This document shows, piece by piece, positions 8,586 to 16,969 of a stretch of DNA of 64,000 nucleotides. A program made the position numbers and the translations under genes. Position 1 is the first letter of the stretch. Each line of letters opens with the position of its first letter. Source of the stretch: Solibacillus faecavium (GTDB taxonomy: Bacteria > Bacillota > Bacilli > Bacillales_A > Planococcaceae); the NCBI RefSeq assembly GCF_014836905.1, contig NZ_JACSPZ010000002.1:434001-498000 (forward strand). The letters are read 5' to 3'. The notes under the pieces are model-generated. The model ran no database searches. It was not told where the DNA came from and saw only the letters and a program-made list of their open reading frames with translations.

Positions 8586-8653
8586 TTCAACGATATTAGA
8601 AAATTCAACCCAGTTATTAGAAAGCGAAAACCTTCTACTAAACTAGATAAAAC

Positions 8654-8679
8654 AAGCGTCTCCAAACTAGGAGACGCTT
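8654..8679 (-). terminator. Terminator after the aldo/keto reductase gene
   Basis: A 10-bp perfect stem, AAGCGTCTCC with GGAGACGCTT, around a 6-base loop; U-rich sequence follows on the minus strand. Confidence 0.85.
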
Positions 8680-8687
8680 CTTCACAT

Positions 8688-9494
8688 TTATAGGCTTTCA
8701 ATTTTCTCTACATCTGCTGCAGTTAATTCGAAATCGAAAAGATCTAGATTCGCTGCTTGGTTTTCACGGTTGTGTGATTTTGGAATAACGATTACACCAC
8801 GCGCAATTTGATATTTCAGTAATACTTGTGCGCCAGTTTTTCCATACGCTTTACCGATTTCATCCAACACCTCATTTTGATGAGCTTCCGTTTTCATCGG
8901 TCCCCATGCAACAGGTGTAATGCCCTCTTCTTCTAATAAGGCAAGAAGTTCATTGTTCTTCTCTTTCAAATTAATTTGTATTTGGTTAACTGCTGGCTTC
9001 ACCTTCGCGAATTCTTTCAATTCATCTAGCTGGCTTTTTCCAAAGTTCGAAACGCCGATTGCTTTTAGTTTACCTGCCTCGTAATATTCTTCAAAGACTT
9101 TCCAAGTATTTTTTAACTGTTCCTTGTCTTCAATAGGGAAATGAATTAGAAGCAAGTCCAGATAATCTGTTTGGAAATTTTTTAAACTAGAATCGATAGC
9201 TGCTCTAGTCGCTTCCTTTGAAGAAATATATTCTTCATTCGCCGGAACTTTTGTCGTAATAAATAACTCTTCTCGAGGCACATTACTTTCTGCTAAAACT
9301 CTTCCGACAAGCTCTTCGTTGTTATACATAATAGCACCGTCTATTGATCGATATCCCAACTCAAGTGCTGATACGAGTTCAGGAATTTCATTTTTTAATG
9401 CTCCTTTAAATTCGTTATTTTCTTTTCCATACGTATTTGTACCGGTACCAACAATCGGCATTTTTACTCCATTATTAAGTGTGATGTATTCCAT
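8688..9494 (-). CDS. Aldo/keto reductase (glyoxal or 2,5-diketogluconate reductase type)
   Basis: A cytoplasmic NADPH-dependent carbonyl reductase with a single-domain TIM barrel of 268 residues. The catalytic tetrad is visible: Asp52 (SIDGA), Tyr57 (MYNNE), Lys82 (TTKVP) and His118 (LIHFP). The IGVSNF segment and the C-terminal IPKSHNRE NADPH-binding loop are present. It resembles Bacillus YvgN/YtbE-like enzymes, which reduce methylglyoxal and other aldehydes; the true substrate cannot be read from the sequence. The ATG follows AAGGGAG. It is monocistronic with its own terminator. Confidence 0.88.
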   Translation of the reverse strand: MEYITLNNGVKMPIVGTGTNTYGKENNEFKGALKNEIPELVSALELGYRSIDGAIMYNNEELVGRVLAESNVPREELFITTKVPANEEYISSKEATRAAIDSSLKNFQTDYLDLLLIHFPIEDKEQLKNTWKVFEEYYEAGKLKAIGVSNFGKSQLDELKEFAKVKPAVNQIQINLKEKNNELLALLEEEGITPVAWGPMKTEAHQNEVLDEIGKAYGKTGAQVLLKYQIARGVIVIPKSHNRENQAANLDLFDFELTAADVEKIESL

Positions 9495-9604
9495 AGTTTA
9501 AGCACTCCCTTGAATATCTGATTATTTTTCCTGCTTCATATATCATAACGAAAAATGGAATTTTCAGAAAGTAATAGGTAAAGGTCTCCTCTTTTCCTGA
9601 TGAA

Positions 9605-9639
9605 TAAAAAAAGAGACACAAATCAAAATTGTGTCTCTT
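9605..9639 (-). terminator. Terminator after the ferredoxin-NADP reductase gene
   Basis: AAGAGACACAA (9611-9621) pairs with TTGTGTCTCTT (9629-9639), with an A run on the plus strand giving a U tail on the minus strand. Confidence 0.85.
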
Positions 9640-9653
9640 CTCCCCTGTCTATA

Positions 9654-10652
9654 CTATTTTTTACTAAAAAGGTCCGTGCTGTGCGGTACATGTTTTTTTG
9701 CTGTTGGATCAATAAACAATCGTGCCGCATTAATTGCAACCGGCGCTTCACCAAATCCAGTTGCAATCAATTTTACTTTTCCATCGTATGTTGATACGTC
9801 ACCAACAGCATAGATGCCTTCTATATTTGTCTCCATTTTAGAGTTGACGATAATGGAATTTTTCTCGATTTCCAAACCCCATTCTTTGATTGGACCTAAT
9901 GAGGATTTAAATCCATAGTTTACGATAATGTCATCAACGTCAAGTGTTTCTTTTTGACCTTCTGCATTCCGGATGACAACTTGTTTAATGGCCTTTTCAT
10001 CACCAAACAACGCATCAGGCATATAGGGCGTTTTTATGTCTACACTTGACTTGAATAGATTTTCAACACTGTGTTCATGCGCTCTGAATTGATCTCTTCT
10101 ATGAACAATCGTAACTTTCTTAGCAATTGGCTCAAGCATAAGCGACCAGTCGATAGCTGAGTCTCCGCCGCCGAAGATGACTACATTTTTTCCTTTAAAT
10201 TCATTTATATCGCTGATGAAATAATGAAGGTTTTTACCCTCATAATATTCCGCACCTTCAACTTCCAACTGTCTTGGCTGGAATGCACCAAGACCTGCTG
10301 TAATAATGATTGTTTTTGAATAATGGATTTCATCGTTAGTTGTCAGCTTAAATGTGCCATCCTTCAACTTTGTAATTGCTTCAACACTTTGTCCCGTTAC
10401 GATCGCTTGGTCAAAAGCTGACATTTGCTCTTTTAGATTATTAACAAGTTCCTGCGCTCGCACCTTCGGAAATCCTGCGATATCATAAATATATTTATCT
10501 GGATAAAGAGCGGCAAGCTGCCCACCTAATTGTGAAAGACTTTCAATTAATTTAACTTCAAGCTGGCGCATGCCTCCGTAGAATGCCGTAAACATACCTG
10601 CAGGGCCTCCACCGATAATCGTGACGTCATATACCTTTAAATCTTCCTTCAT
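9654..10652 (-). CDS. Type-2 ferredoxin/flavodoxin-NADP reductase (YumC type)
   Basis: The 332-residue flavoprotein matches B. subtilis YumC in length and layout. The FAD-binding GGGPAGM lies near the N-terminus, GGQLAALYP follows, the NADPH-binding GGGDSAIDW lies near the middle, and the FAD-contacting [10 protein letters not shown] near the C-terminus. It lacks the CxxC active-site pair of thioredoxin reductase. It passes electrons between NADPH and ferredoxin or flavodoxin. I chose the ATG at 10650-10652, which follows AGGAGCC; the ORF extends 6 codons further upstream. It is monocistronic. A divergent relative is encoded at 28422-29303. Confidence 0.9.
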   Translation of the reverse strand: MKEDLKVYDVTIIGGGPAGMFTAFYGGMRQLEVKLIESLSQLGGQLAALYPDKYIYDIAGFPKVRAQELVNNLKEQMSAFDQAIVTGQSVEAITKLKDGTFKLTTNDEIHYSKTIIITAGLGAFQPRQLEVEGAEYYEGKNLHYFISDINEFKGKNVVIFGGGDSAIDWSLMLEPIAKKVTIVHRRDQFRAHEHSVENLFKSSVDIKTPYMPDALFGDEKAIKQVVIRNAEGQKETLDVDDIIVNYGFKSSLGPIKEWGLEIEKNSIIVNSKMETNIEGIYAVGDVSTYDGKVKLIATGFGEAPVAINAARLFIDPTAKKHVPHSTDLFSKK

Positions 10653-10849
10653 ATTGATGGCTCCTATCATTATTGGTCTATTTTTTAAAAAGATGGAGTG
10701 AGAAATTTGAGTGATAATTTGTTACATCCATTTAACACTTCGATAGTAAGATTCCACTACAATCATTTTCAAAACCTATACTGCTTTTCATAATTGATAT
10801 ATTCTTATTTATGAATCATTAGCCTTCTTTATTCAGGAAGTGGGTATTT

Positions 10850-13243
10850 TTACAATTTCACACGTTGCAGTCTCAATGCGTTCAACACAACGGATACAGA
10901 ACTGAATGCCATCGCTGCGCCTGCTACCCATGGAGCGAGGAAACCGAGTGCGGCAATCGGTATTCCGATCACATTATAGGCAAATGCCCAAAACAGATTT
11001 TGCTTAATATTTGTCATCGTTTTACGGCTCATTAATATAGCATCCGCAATGCTGTTTAAATCCCCGCGGATCAATGTAATATCTGCCGCTTCCATTGCAA
11101 CGTCTGTTCCTGTGCCAATCGCCATACCAATATGTGCGACCGCAAGAGCTGGGGCATCGTTAATTCCGTCACCGACCATCGCTACTTTACGACCTTGCTG
11201 CTGTAAATTTTCGATCTGCAGTGCCTTTTGCTCTGGAAGTACTTCTGCGATGACTTCATCAATACCCACTTCAGCTGCAATCGCTTGAGCCGTACGTTCA
11301 TTATCACCCGTAAGCATAATGACTTTCAGACCTAGCGCATGTAAACGGTTTACCGCTTCTGCAGATGTTTCCTTTACAGTATCCGCAACGGCAACAATCG
11401 CTGCTAATTGATGATTTATAGCCACTAGCATAGCTGTTTTTCCATGCTGTTCAAACGAAACCATCTGCGTTTCAATTTGATCATTTATATCAATTTGTCG
11501 TTCACGTAATAGTTTTCTCGTCCCAACAACTACTTCACGGTCATTCACTTGTGCTTCAATACCGAGACCCGGAAGCGCCTGAAAGCTTGAAACTGTCGGC
11601 AACTCAATACCGCGCTGTAATACTCCCTCTACTATTGCTTCTGCTAGAGGATGCTCTGATTGTTTTTCTGCTGCTGCAACAATGCTTAGCACATCATTTT
11701 CATTAAAGCCATTAAACATAACCACATCCGTTAAAACAGGCTTACCGTTTGTAACCGTTCCTGTTTTATCCACGACAACAGTATCGACAAAACCGGTTTG
11801 TTCCAGATGTTCGCCACCTTTGAACAAGATGCCGAATTGTGCTGCACGCCCTGAGCCGGCCATGATTGAAGTCGGTGTTGCCAATCCTAGTGCACATGGA
11901 CAAGCGATAACGAGTACGGCAATCGTCGCTTCGAATGCCTGGATAAATTCTCCGCCGATTAACCACCATGCTATAAACGTTAATACAGCAATTCCAATAA
12001 CTACCGGCACAAAAATACTTGATATTTTATCTGCTAGTCGTTGAATCGGTGCTTTGGAGCCTTGTGCTGATTCGACGATTTTAATGATTTGCGCAAGGGC
12101 TGTTTCATGACCTACCTTTAACGCTTTCATCTCAATTGAACCATTTTTATTAAGGGTTGCACCATATACAAAATGCCCCTCACTTTTTTCAATCGGTAAG
12201 CTTTCGCCTGTCAGCATAGATTCATCAACAGCCGAGATCCCGGATATTACTTCCCCGTCGACAGGGATTTTTTCACCAGGCTTGACTCTGATGTGATCGC
12301 CTATTCGTACTTCTTCTAGTGGAACTAATTGTTCAACTCCATCGCGAATCACAAGAGCCGATTTTGCCTGCATGCCCATTAATTGTTTAATAGCTTGTGA
12401 AGACTTCCCCTTTGCACGAGCTTCAAATAATTTACCTAATAAAATCAATGTAATTAGTACAGCACTCGTTTCAAAATATAAATGCGGCATATGCCCACTT
12501 GGGTGTGCCAGCATTTGATAAATACTATAAAAATACGCTGCACTCGTCCCCATGGCAACAAGTACATCCATATTGGCCGAACCATTTCGCAGCGATTTAT
12601 AGGCACCCTCGTAAAATTGCCAGCCGATTATAAATTGGACCGGTGTAGCTAAACTAAGCTGTATCCACGGATTCATTAAAAGATCCGGAACATATAAAAA
12701 GCTTGTAAATGAAAAGTGAGCAACCATCGTCCATAAAAGTGGTAATGACAGTATGGCTGCTGCTATGAATTTAATAGTTTGATGCTGGATTGCCTTCTCC
12801 CGATGATCGACAGGGTTTCCTTCAACGACTGGCTGTGCACCGAAACCAATTTTTTCAATGCGTGCGATAATATCTGCAACGGAAACTTCGGAAGGGTTAA
12901 ACTCTACTGTCGCTTTTTCCAATGCCAGATTCACATTTGCATTTGAAATACCGTCAAGCTTTCCAAGAACTTTTTCAATCCTTGCCGAACACGAAGCGCA
13001 TGTCATCCCCTCTATTGTAAAATCGACTTTTTCCTTTACAACATCATAACCAAGAGCCTGTATTTTTTTCTCGATTTCAAGTGGCTTTAACACCGTTTCA
13101 TCATACTGGACTGCCGCTTTTTCAATAGCTAGATTGACATTGGCAGATTCGACACCATCCATCCGGTTTAAGCCTTTTTCAATGCGCGTTGCACAAGCTG
13201 CACATGTCATGCCCGTCACTTGTACTGTCAGTTCCTTTGTCAT
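10850..13243 (-). CDS. copA: Copper-exporting P1B-type ATPase
   Basis: A membrane Cu(I) pump of 797 residues. It has two N-terminal heavy-metal domains with GMTCxxC pairs (Cys14/Cys17 and Cys82/Cys85), then eight expected membrane segments. The ion-binding CPC sits in IACPCALG, the phosphorylated Asp in DKTGT, and the hinge [11 protein letters not shown] is present. The C-terminal [15 protein letters not shown] is typical of copper pumps. The ATG follows GAGGTGGA. A CsoR-like palindrome lies just upstream and copZ and csoR follow in the same orientation further upstream, so it is transcribed from its own copper-induced promoter after the copZ terminator. Confidence 0.95.
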   Translation of the reverse strand: MTKELTVQVTGMTCAACATRIEKGLNRMDGVESANVNLAIEKAAVQYDETVLKPLEIEKKIQALGYDVVKEKVDFTIEGMTCASCSARIEKVLGKLDGISNANVNLALEKATVEFNPSEVSVADIIARIEKIGFGAQPVVEGNPVDHREKAIQHQTIKFIAAAILSLPLLWTMVAHFSFTSFLYVPDLLMNPWIQLSLATPVQFIIGWQFYEGAYKSLRNGSANMDVLVAMGTSAAYFYSIYQMLAHPSGHMPHLYFETSAVLITLILLGKLFEARAKGKSSQAIKQLMGMQAKSALVIRDGVEQLVPLEEVRIGDHIRVKPGEKIPVDGEVISGISAVDESMLTGESLPIEKSEGHFVYGATLNKNGSIEMKALKVGHETALAQIIKIVESAQGSKAPIQRLADKISSIFVPVVIGIAVLTFIAWWLIGGEFIQAFEATIAVLVIACPCALGLATPTSIMAGSGRAAQFGILFKGGEHLEQTGFVDTVVVDKTGTVTNGKPVLTDVVMFNGFNENDVLSIVAAAEKQSEHPLAEAIVEGVLQRGIELPTVSSFQALPGLGIEAQVNDREVVVGTRKLLRERQIDINDQIETQMVSFEQHGKTAMLVAINHQLAAIVAVADTVKETSAEAVNRLHALGLKVIMLTGDNERTAQAIAAEVGIDEVIAEVLPEQKALQIENLQQQGRKVAMVGDGINDAPALAVAHIGMAIGTGTDVAMEAADITLIRGDLNSIADAILMSRKTMTNIKQNLFWAFAYNVIGIPIAALGFLAPWVAGAAMAFSSVSVVLNALRLQRVKL

Positions 13244-13257
13244 ACTTCCACCTCACT

Positions 13258-13276
13258 TATACCTATTGGGGGTATA
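13258..13276. promoter_or_regulatory. CsoR-type operator upstream of copA
   Basis: TATACC (13258-13263) and GGTATA (13271-13276) flank TATTGGG, matching the G/C-centred TACC...GGTA palindromes bound by CsoR. A near-identical site precedes csoR. Confidence 0.75.
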
Positions 13277-13292
13277 AAACTTTTAAAAAGAG

Positions 13293-13321
13293 AGGTTCTC
13301 TACTATTAATATAGAGAACCT
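13293..13321 (-). terminator. Terminator between copZ and copA
   Basis: AGGTTCTCTA pairs with TAGAGAACCT around an AT-rich loop; CTCTTTTT follows on the minus strand. It separates csoR-copZ from copA. Confidence 0.75.
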
Positions 13322-13327
13322 TACCAT

Positions 13328-13534
13328 TTAAACTACATCGTATCCTTGTTCATCAATCGTTTCTTTAATTTGCTCCACAGTAACAGTATCTTCGTTATAT
13401 GCAACTGCTACCTTTTTTTCAGCCAGGTCAACTTTTACTTCCTGTACACCAGCTAATGCGCCAACACTTGTTTCAACAGCTTTTACACAATGCCCGCATG
13501 TCATACCATTTACATTTAAAATTACGTTTTCCAT
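13328..13534 (-). CDS. copZ: Copper chaperone CopZ
   Basis: A 68-residue heavy-metal-associated domain with the Cu(I)-binding GMTCGHC pair at Cys13 and Cys16. The CGHC spacing is as in B. subtilis CopZ. It carries Cu(I) in the cytoplasm to CopA. The ATG is preceded by AAGGAGTG. It starts 13 bases after the csoR stop and is probably co-transcribed with csoR. Confidence 0.93.
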   Translation of the reverse strand: MENVILNVNGMTCGHCVKAVETSVGALAGVQEVKVDLAEKKVAVAYNEDTVTVEQIKETIDEQGYDVV

Positions 13535-13547
13535 TCTCGAACACTCC

Positions 13548-13874
13548 TTATTTTTTCATCATTTTTTGAATTGTAACGACTAGCTCGTCTAATACTTCCG
13601 TATCGCCTTCATTTAAACGATCGACTACACAGCCTTTTAGATGACCTTCCAGCAAAATCTTTGCGACACTATTTAAAGCAGATTGAGTGGCCGATAATTG
13701 TGTAATGACATCATCACAGTAAATATCTTTCTCAATCATACCTTTAATCCCACGAATTTGCCCTTCTATACGATTTAACCTTGTCGTCAAATCTTTTTTG
13801 ATTGGTTCAGGATGATGACTTTTACGACAGCTCACTTCATGAGTGTCCAATATTTCATTGTTTTCATGAATCAT
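13548..13874 (-). CDS. csoR: Copper-sensing repressor CsoR
   Basis: A 108-residue DUF156 family all-helical repressor. The Cu(I) ligands Cys53 (YCDD), His78 (EGHL) and Cys82 (KGCV) are all present, separating it from formaldehyde-, nickel- or persulfide-sensing relatives. The N-terminal 25 residues form a His/Cys-containing extension. It represses the copper genes until Cu(I) binds. A matching palindrome lies upstream at 13908-13926, indicating autoregulation. Confidence 0.93.
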   Translation of the reverse strand: MIHENNEILDTHEVSCRKSHHPEPIKKDLTTRLNRIEGQIRGIKGMIEKDIYCDDVITQLSATQSALNSVAKILLEGHLKGCVVDRLNEGDTEVLDELVVTIQKMMKK

Positions 13875-13907
13875 GCAATCAATCCCCCTTACTTATTTTT
13901 ACATTAT

Positions 13908-13926
13908 CATACCTATAAGGGGTATG
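13908..13926. promoter_or_regulatory. CsoR-type operator upstream of csoR
   Basis: CATACC (13908-13913) and GGTATG (13921-13926) with a 7-base centre, the same architecture as the site before copA. Confidence 0.75.
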
Positions 13927-13990
13927 TAAAGTGTGAAGACGCTCTTATTTATGTGCATTTTCCTCCTACATATGCATTAAGTCAAAATAA

Positions 13991-14023
13991 GCGCTGAAGC
14001 TCTTATAAAAGAACTTCAACGCG
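13991..14023 (-). terminator. Terminator after the RsmJ-like gene
   Basis: CGCTGAAG and CTTCAACG-type arms form an imperfect stem starting right after the stop on the minus strand, followed by CTTATTTTG. Confidence 0.6.
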
Positions 14024-14024
14024 A

Positions 14025-14810
14025 TTATTTTATATATATACCATAATGGAATTTTGCAGTTAAACGGCCATCGCGCTGAAACTGATACTGTTCAAACCAA
14101 TCCGATTTATAATGTGCTTTTAGTACAACTCGCCTTTTAGCAACCCGCTTTGCTTCTTTCACCCATTCGTCCGTTAACGGTATATGGTCACCTGCAAAGC
14201 GTAATGCTTCGAAATTTGTCGATTCCTCGATGACTTCCTCGAACATTGGATCCATGTATACAATATCAAAGCTGGCATCTTCCTGCTTCTTTAAAAATTC
14301 TAGCGCAGTAGAATGTATGACTTCAATATTTCGCATACAGCCAGTTAACGGAAGTTCAGTCGTATCGTATGTTTGCATTCCTGTTTTCACAATAAACGCT
14401 ACATTTTTATCTGCTTCCAAACCCGTCACTTTACCTGTTTCACCTACTGCAAAGGCTGCTAATAAGCTGTCCGATCCGATCCCGAGCGTACAATCTAAAA
14501 ACGTATCGCCTTTTTGTATAGCAGACGCTGTAAGTAATGGCTCTTCTTCACCACGAGCGACACGTTTTAATCGAAAGGCAGCGGAATTCGGATGAAAAAA
14601 GAAAGGCGCCTCGGCACCTTTCGCATAGTATTCAAAACGATTTTTACCTGCAACGATTATGTTTGCATTGTAAATTTCAGCAAGTTTACGTACAGAACGT
14701 TTTTGTCGTGAAATAATCTCTGCATTTAGTTCCTGACTTGCCAATTCAGCTAATTTTAGCGATTGCTCGTCTGGTCTACCTGCAGTCGTGACGATCGTTA
14801 ATCGGCACAT
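14025..14810 (-). CDS. Class I SAM-dependent methyltransferase, RsmJ-like
   Basis: The 261-residue protein carries a SAM-binding fold in its C-terminal part: DCTLGIGSD (motif I, about residues 108-116), GLEADK (motif II) and the catalytic-type YMDPMF (motif IV). The DPMF sequence and closing KRRVVLKAH fit the RsmJ family, which methylates a guanine in 16S rRNA. The N-terminal 60 residues form a separate alpha/beta domain seen in Bacillus YpiP-like proteins. It overlaps the brxA stop by 13 bases, so the two are co-transcribed; no strong ribosome site is seen, suggesting translational coupling. The rRNA target is inferred from the family. Confidence 0.75.
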   Translation of the reverse strand: MCRLTIVTTAGRPDEQSLKLAELASQELNAEIISRQKRSVRKLAEIYNANIIVAGKNRFEYYAKGAEAPFFFHPNSAAFRLKRVARGEEEPLLTASAIQKGDTFLDCTLGIGSDSLLAAFAVGETGKVTGLEADKNVAFIVKTGMQTYDTTELPLTGCMRNIEVIHSTALEFLKKQEDASFDIVYMDPMFEEVIEESTNFEALRFAGDHIPLTDEWVKEAKRVAKRRVVLKAHYKSDWFEQYQFQRDGRLTAKFHYGIYIK

Positions 14811-15232
14811 ACTTGCTTTAACACATCTACTAAATGATCACGAATTTGCTCCATTGGGAAGCCTTCGATTTGTTCACGTGGAATGAAATATGCTAATTGA
14901 CCGCCTTTTAAAATTGCCATAGAAGGCGAACTTGGTGGCACTTCATCAAAATAGCCGCGCATTGCTGCTGTTGCTTCAGGGTCTTGACCAGCAAAAACCG
15001 TTACTAATTGATCCGGTTTTACCTCCGCCACTGCTTCACGAGCAGCCGGACGTGCTAAGCCTGCCGCACAACCACATACTGAGTTAATGACAACAAGAGC
15101 TGTCCCCTTCGTTTCTGCCATGAATTCATGTACACTATCCGCCGTTGTTAATTGTGTGAAGCCCGAATTTTCAAGCTCTGTACGCATTGGCTGTGTTACT
15201 TGACGCATGTATTCATCATAAGCATTTGTCAT
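14798..15232 (-). CDS. brxA: Bacilliredoxin BrxA (YphP type)
   Basis: A 144-residue thioredoxin-fold protein with the CGC active site at Cys53-Gly-Cys55 in NSVCGCAAGLARPAA. The MTNAYDEYMRQV start resembles B. subtilis YphP (BrxA) more than YqiW (BrxB). It removes bacillithiol from S-bacillithiolated proteins after oxidative stress. The PSSPSMA cis-proline loop is present. The ATG is preceded by GAAAGAGGTTAT. A methyltransferase gene overlaps its 3' end. Confidence 0.9.
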   Translation of the reverse strand: MTNAYDEYMRQVTQPMRTELENSGFTQLTTADSVHEFMAETKGTALVVINSVCGCAAGLARPAAREAVAEVKPDQLVTVFAGQDPEATAAMRGYFDEVPPSSPSMAILKGGQLAYFIPREQIEGFPMEQIRDHLVDVLKQVCAD

Positions 15233-15566
15233 TTTTCATAACCTCTTTCTGTTTCTTATCTATTCACAATGCCCATTATATCAATGATTTTCCGAGATGT
15301 ACAAAGATTGGATTGTGTGGATATTCGGATTTCTAAATCATTTTCCGTTCTAAATTAATTTACCTAGATATGATAAATTCTATTACAAGTCAAGTTTGAC
15401 CGATTGTTTGTCGAATGAATCTCCATTATTTGTTACAAAATTATGAAATGTACCTCCTCAAACACAATTCGACACCTGGAAAAATTTTAATAAGATACCA
15501 TATAAATGTCATAATCTTATTTCAGCCACAATTCGCAGATTACTAATAATATCGATTGGAGAGTTT
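15233..15566. other. Intergenic region, 334 bp
   Basis: AT-rich spacer between the divergent brxA and Spo0E-like genes, expected to hold both promoters. I see no repeat, hairpin or clear -35/-10 pair in it. Confidence 0.4.
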
Positions 15567-15734
15567 ATGTTGAAGATTTACTTGTTAAAAAAATTGTTAA
15601 AACTAAGGATTGAATTAAAAAGAAAATATATGTATAGAAAAGCAAAAGATTTAGGTTACACACATCCACAGGTAGTCAATTGCAGTCAGGAATTAGATGA
15701 ATTACTTAATAAGTATTCTGATGTAGCTGCTTAG
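15567..15734 (+). CDS. Spo0E-like aspartyl-phosphate phosphatase, 55 residues
   Basis: A small ORF with the Spo0E family core: a basic first helix, a turn around DLGYTHPQV, and CSQELDELLNKY near residues 39-50, where SQELD is the family signature. Members remove phosphate from Spo0A~P or other response regulators and so delay sporulation. A GGAGAG site precedes the ATG. It stands alone in a 0.8-kb gap. Phosphatase activity is inferred; the family also includes members with no known target. Confidence 0.78.
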   Translation: MLKIYLLKKLLKLRIELKRKYMYRKAKDLGYTHPQVVNCSQELDELLNKYSDVAA

Positions 15735-16060
15735 TTTTTTATTTTTAATAAAGAAATAAGATGAGACCATTACCTTCACCACAATCGTAAGTGTGCGAGG
15801 ATTTCAATTTCATTTAATTATTCCCGCGGGAAAAACCTGGGAAAGCGAACTAGCAATACATGTGTATAAGCTTTAAAATAAGGACACTTCTTTCATATAA
15901 GTCTAAGCAGTAGGCGGCTTAAACTATAGGGAGAGGCTGTCCTTCTTTGTGTTACGAAAGCGAATAATTAGTAGAGAAAAATACACAAACTATAAGCATT
16001 CCTTACAGCATGCCATTAATATGTTAAAATAATAAAAACAATATATAAGGTAGGAACACC
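15735..16060. other. Intergenic region with a two-stem hairpin
   Basis: AAGGACA (15880-15886) pairs with TGTCCTT (15938-15944). Nested inside, AGTCTAAGC (15900-15908) pairs with GCTTAAACT (15917-15925) with one mismatch around the loop AGTAGGCG. The sequence CCTTCTTTGTG follows. This could be a terminator of the Spo0E-like transcript with an unusual internal structure, or a small structured RNA. No known family is recognised. Confidence 0.35.
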
Positions 16061-16594
16061 ATGAATATAGTACCGTATGAAATAAAGTATGCAGCACAAA
16101 TTGCAGCATTATTAAATAATTATTTACCATTTGAAATAGAAACGGCTAATACAATTGAATTGGCTGGTGGCATACGCTTTTTAGCGATTAATGAGCTTGA
16201 TGAGGTGATTGGCTATATTGCCGGATATGAAATTACTGATTTCGATAAAGACTTCCCTTATTTCCAGGATAAACTTCAGTTTTTAAAAGATCGTGTGGCA
16301 TCGGGCATTACCTTTTATACAAGCCACTTTGTCGTTCATCCAAACGAACGGAAAAAAGGAATTGGGAAAGGACTTTTGCTCGCTTACCTCAATACAGTTG
16401 AACCAATAGCACAAACGATTATAACGGTTGGCTGGGTCCAGTCTGATACAAAGCGCTGGGCAGCTGAGCGGCAATTTGTAGAACAAGGCTTTGAATCGGT
16501 CATATATATGCCACGCTATTTTGAGCCATACAAAGTCGAATGTCCAAGCTGTAAAGGACTTTGCTACTGCGATGCCCATATTTTTATAAAATAA
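16061..16594 (+). CDS. GNAT acetyltransferase with Cys-rich C-terminus
   Basis: The 177-residue protein has a GNAT core. VVHPNERKKGIGKGLL at about residues 90-105 carries the acetyl-CoA pyrophosphate-binding R/K-x-x-G-x-G/K loop. The last 20 residues contain CPSCKGLCYCDAHIF, four cysteines and a histidine in a CxxC...CxC pattern that could bind zinc. The substrate is unknown. It is monocistronic, with a TAAGGTAGG site and a terminator after the stop. Confidence 0.78.
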   Translation: MNIVPYEIKYAAQIAALLNNYLPFEIETANTIELAGGIRFLAINELDEVIGYIAGYEITDFDKDFPYFQDKLQFLKDRVASGITFYTSHFVVHPNERKKGIGKGLLLAYLNTVEPIAQTIITVGWVQSDTKRWAAERQFVEQGFESVIYMPRYFEPYKVECPSCKGLCYCDAHIFIK

Positions 16595-16600
16595 GCAATG

Positions 16601-16640
16601 CCTAAAGCGGGATGTTAATAAACTGCTTTAGGTTTTTTTT
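16601..16640 (+). terminator. Terminator after the GNAT gene
   Basis: CCTAAAGC and GCTTTAGG form an 8-bp stem with a long loop, followed by eight or more T. Confidence 0.75.
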
Positions 16641-16969
16641 TGCTGTAATTTGCATTACTCCCTCTCGATGTACACCCTACTCATACAATTGCTCCCCTTA
16701 AACATACATACAAATTTCCATCTGTCACATTTTAGACACATCTATATATTTCCATAACCAGTTAATGTAAACGACAATTTTATTGTCTAATCTACAAATT
16801 TTCGGGAATAAAAAAGATTTATAGACATGTAATTTTCTTCTAAGAAAAAAACAACCGAATCTAATAGAATTTTCACTTTCAAGAGATAATTCTGAATTTT
16901 TTATAAAAACGGTTTTCAAGTAATTTCTTACTATACTTAAAAAGTTATTTTAAAATTGGAGGAGAGACG
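16641..16969. other. Intergenic region, 329 bp
   Basis: AT-rich leader upstream of the AbgT-family gene. The ribosome site TTGGAGGAGAG ends just before the ATG. I see no known riboswitch or repeat here. Confidence 0.4.

Larger units (their letters stand above)
8226..8622. repeat. Phased ATTAG array, about 390 bp, non-coding
   Basis: Motif ATTAG followed by AAA or CA recurs at 8230, 8251, 8272, 8314, 8335, 8354, 8374, 8395, 8453, 8473, 8494, 8535, 8556, 8575, 8595 and 8616, with ATTTG variants at 8293 and 8514. The steps are 19-22 bp and most often 20-21 bp, close to two helical turns, so all motifs face one side of the DNA. There is one irregular gap at 8395-8453. The sequence between motifs varies. 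No open reading frame of note is present. It lies between the pgeF-family stop and the terminator of the aldo/keto reductase gene. Confidence 0.85.

Noticed and set aside
8226..8622. CRISPR array
   Set aside because: The repeated word is only about 7-8 bp and the steps are 20-21 bp. There are no 24-40-bp repeats with unique spacers and no cas genes.
11049..12044. Plus-strand ORFs opposite copA
   Set aside because: They mirror the long P-type ATPase gene on the other strand and have no translation signals.
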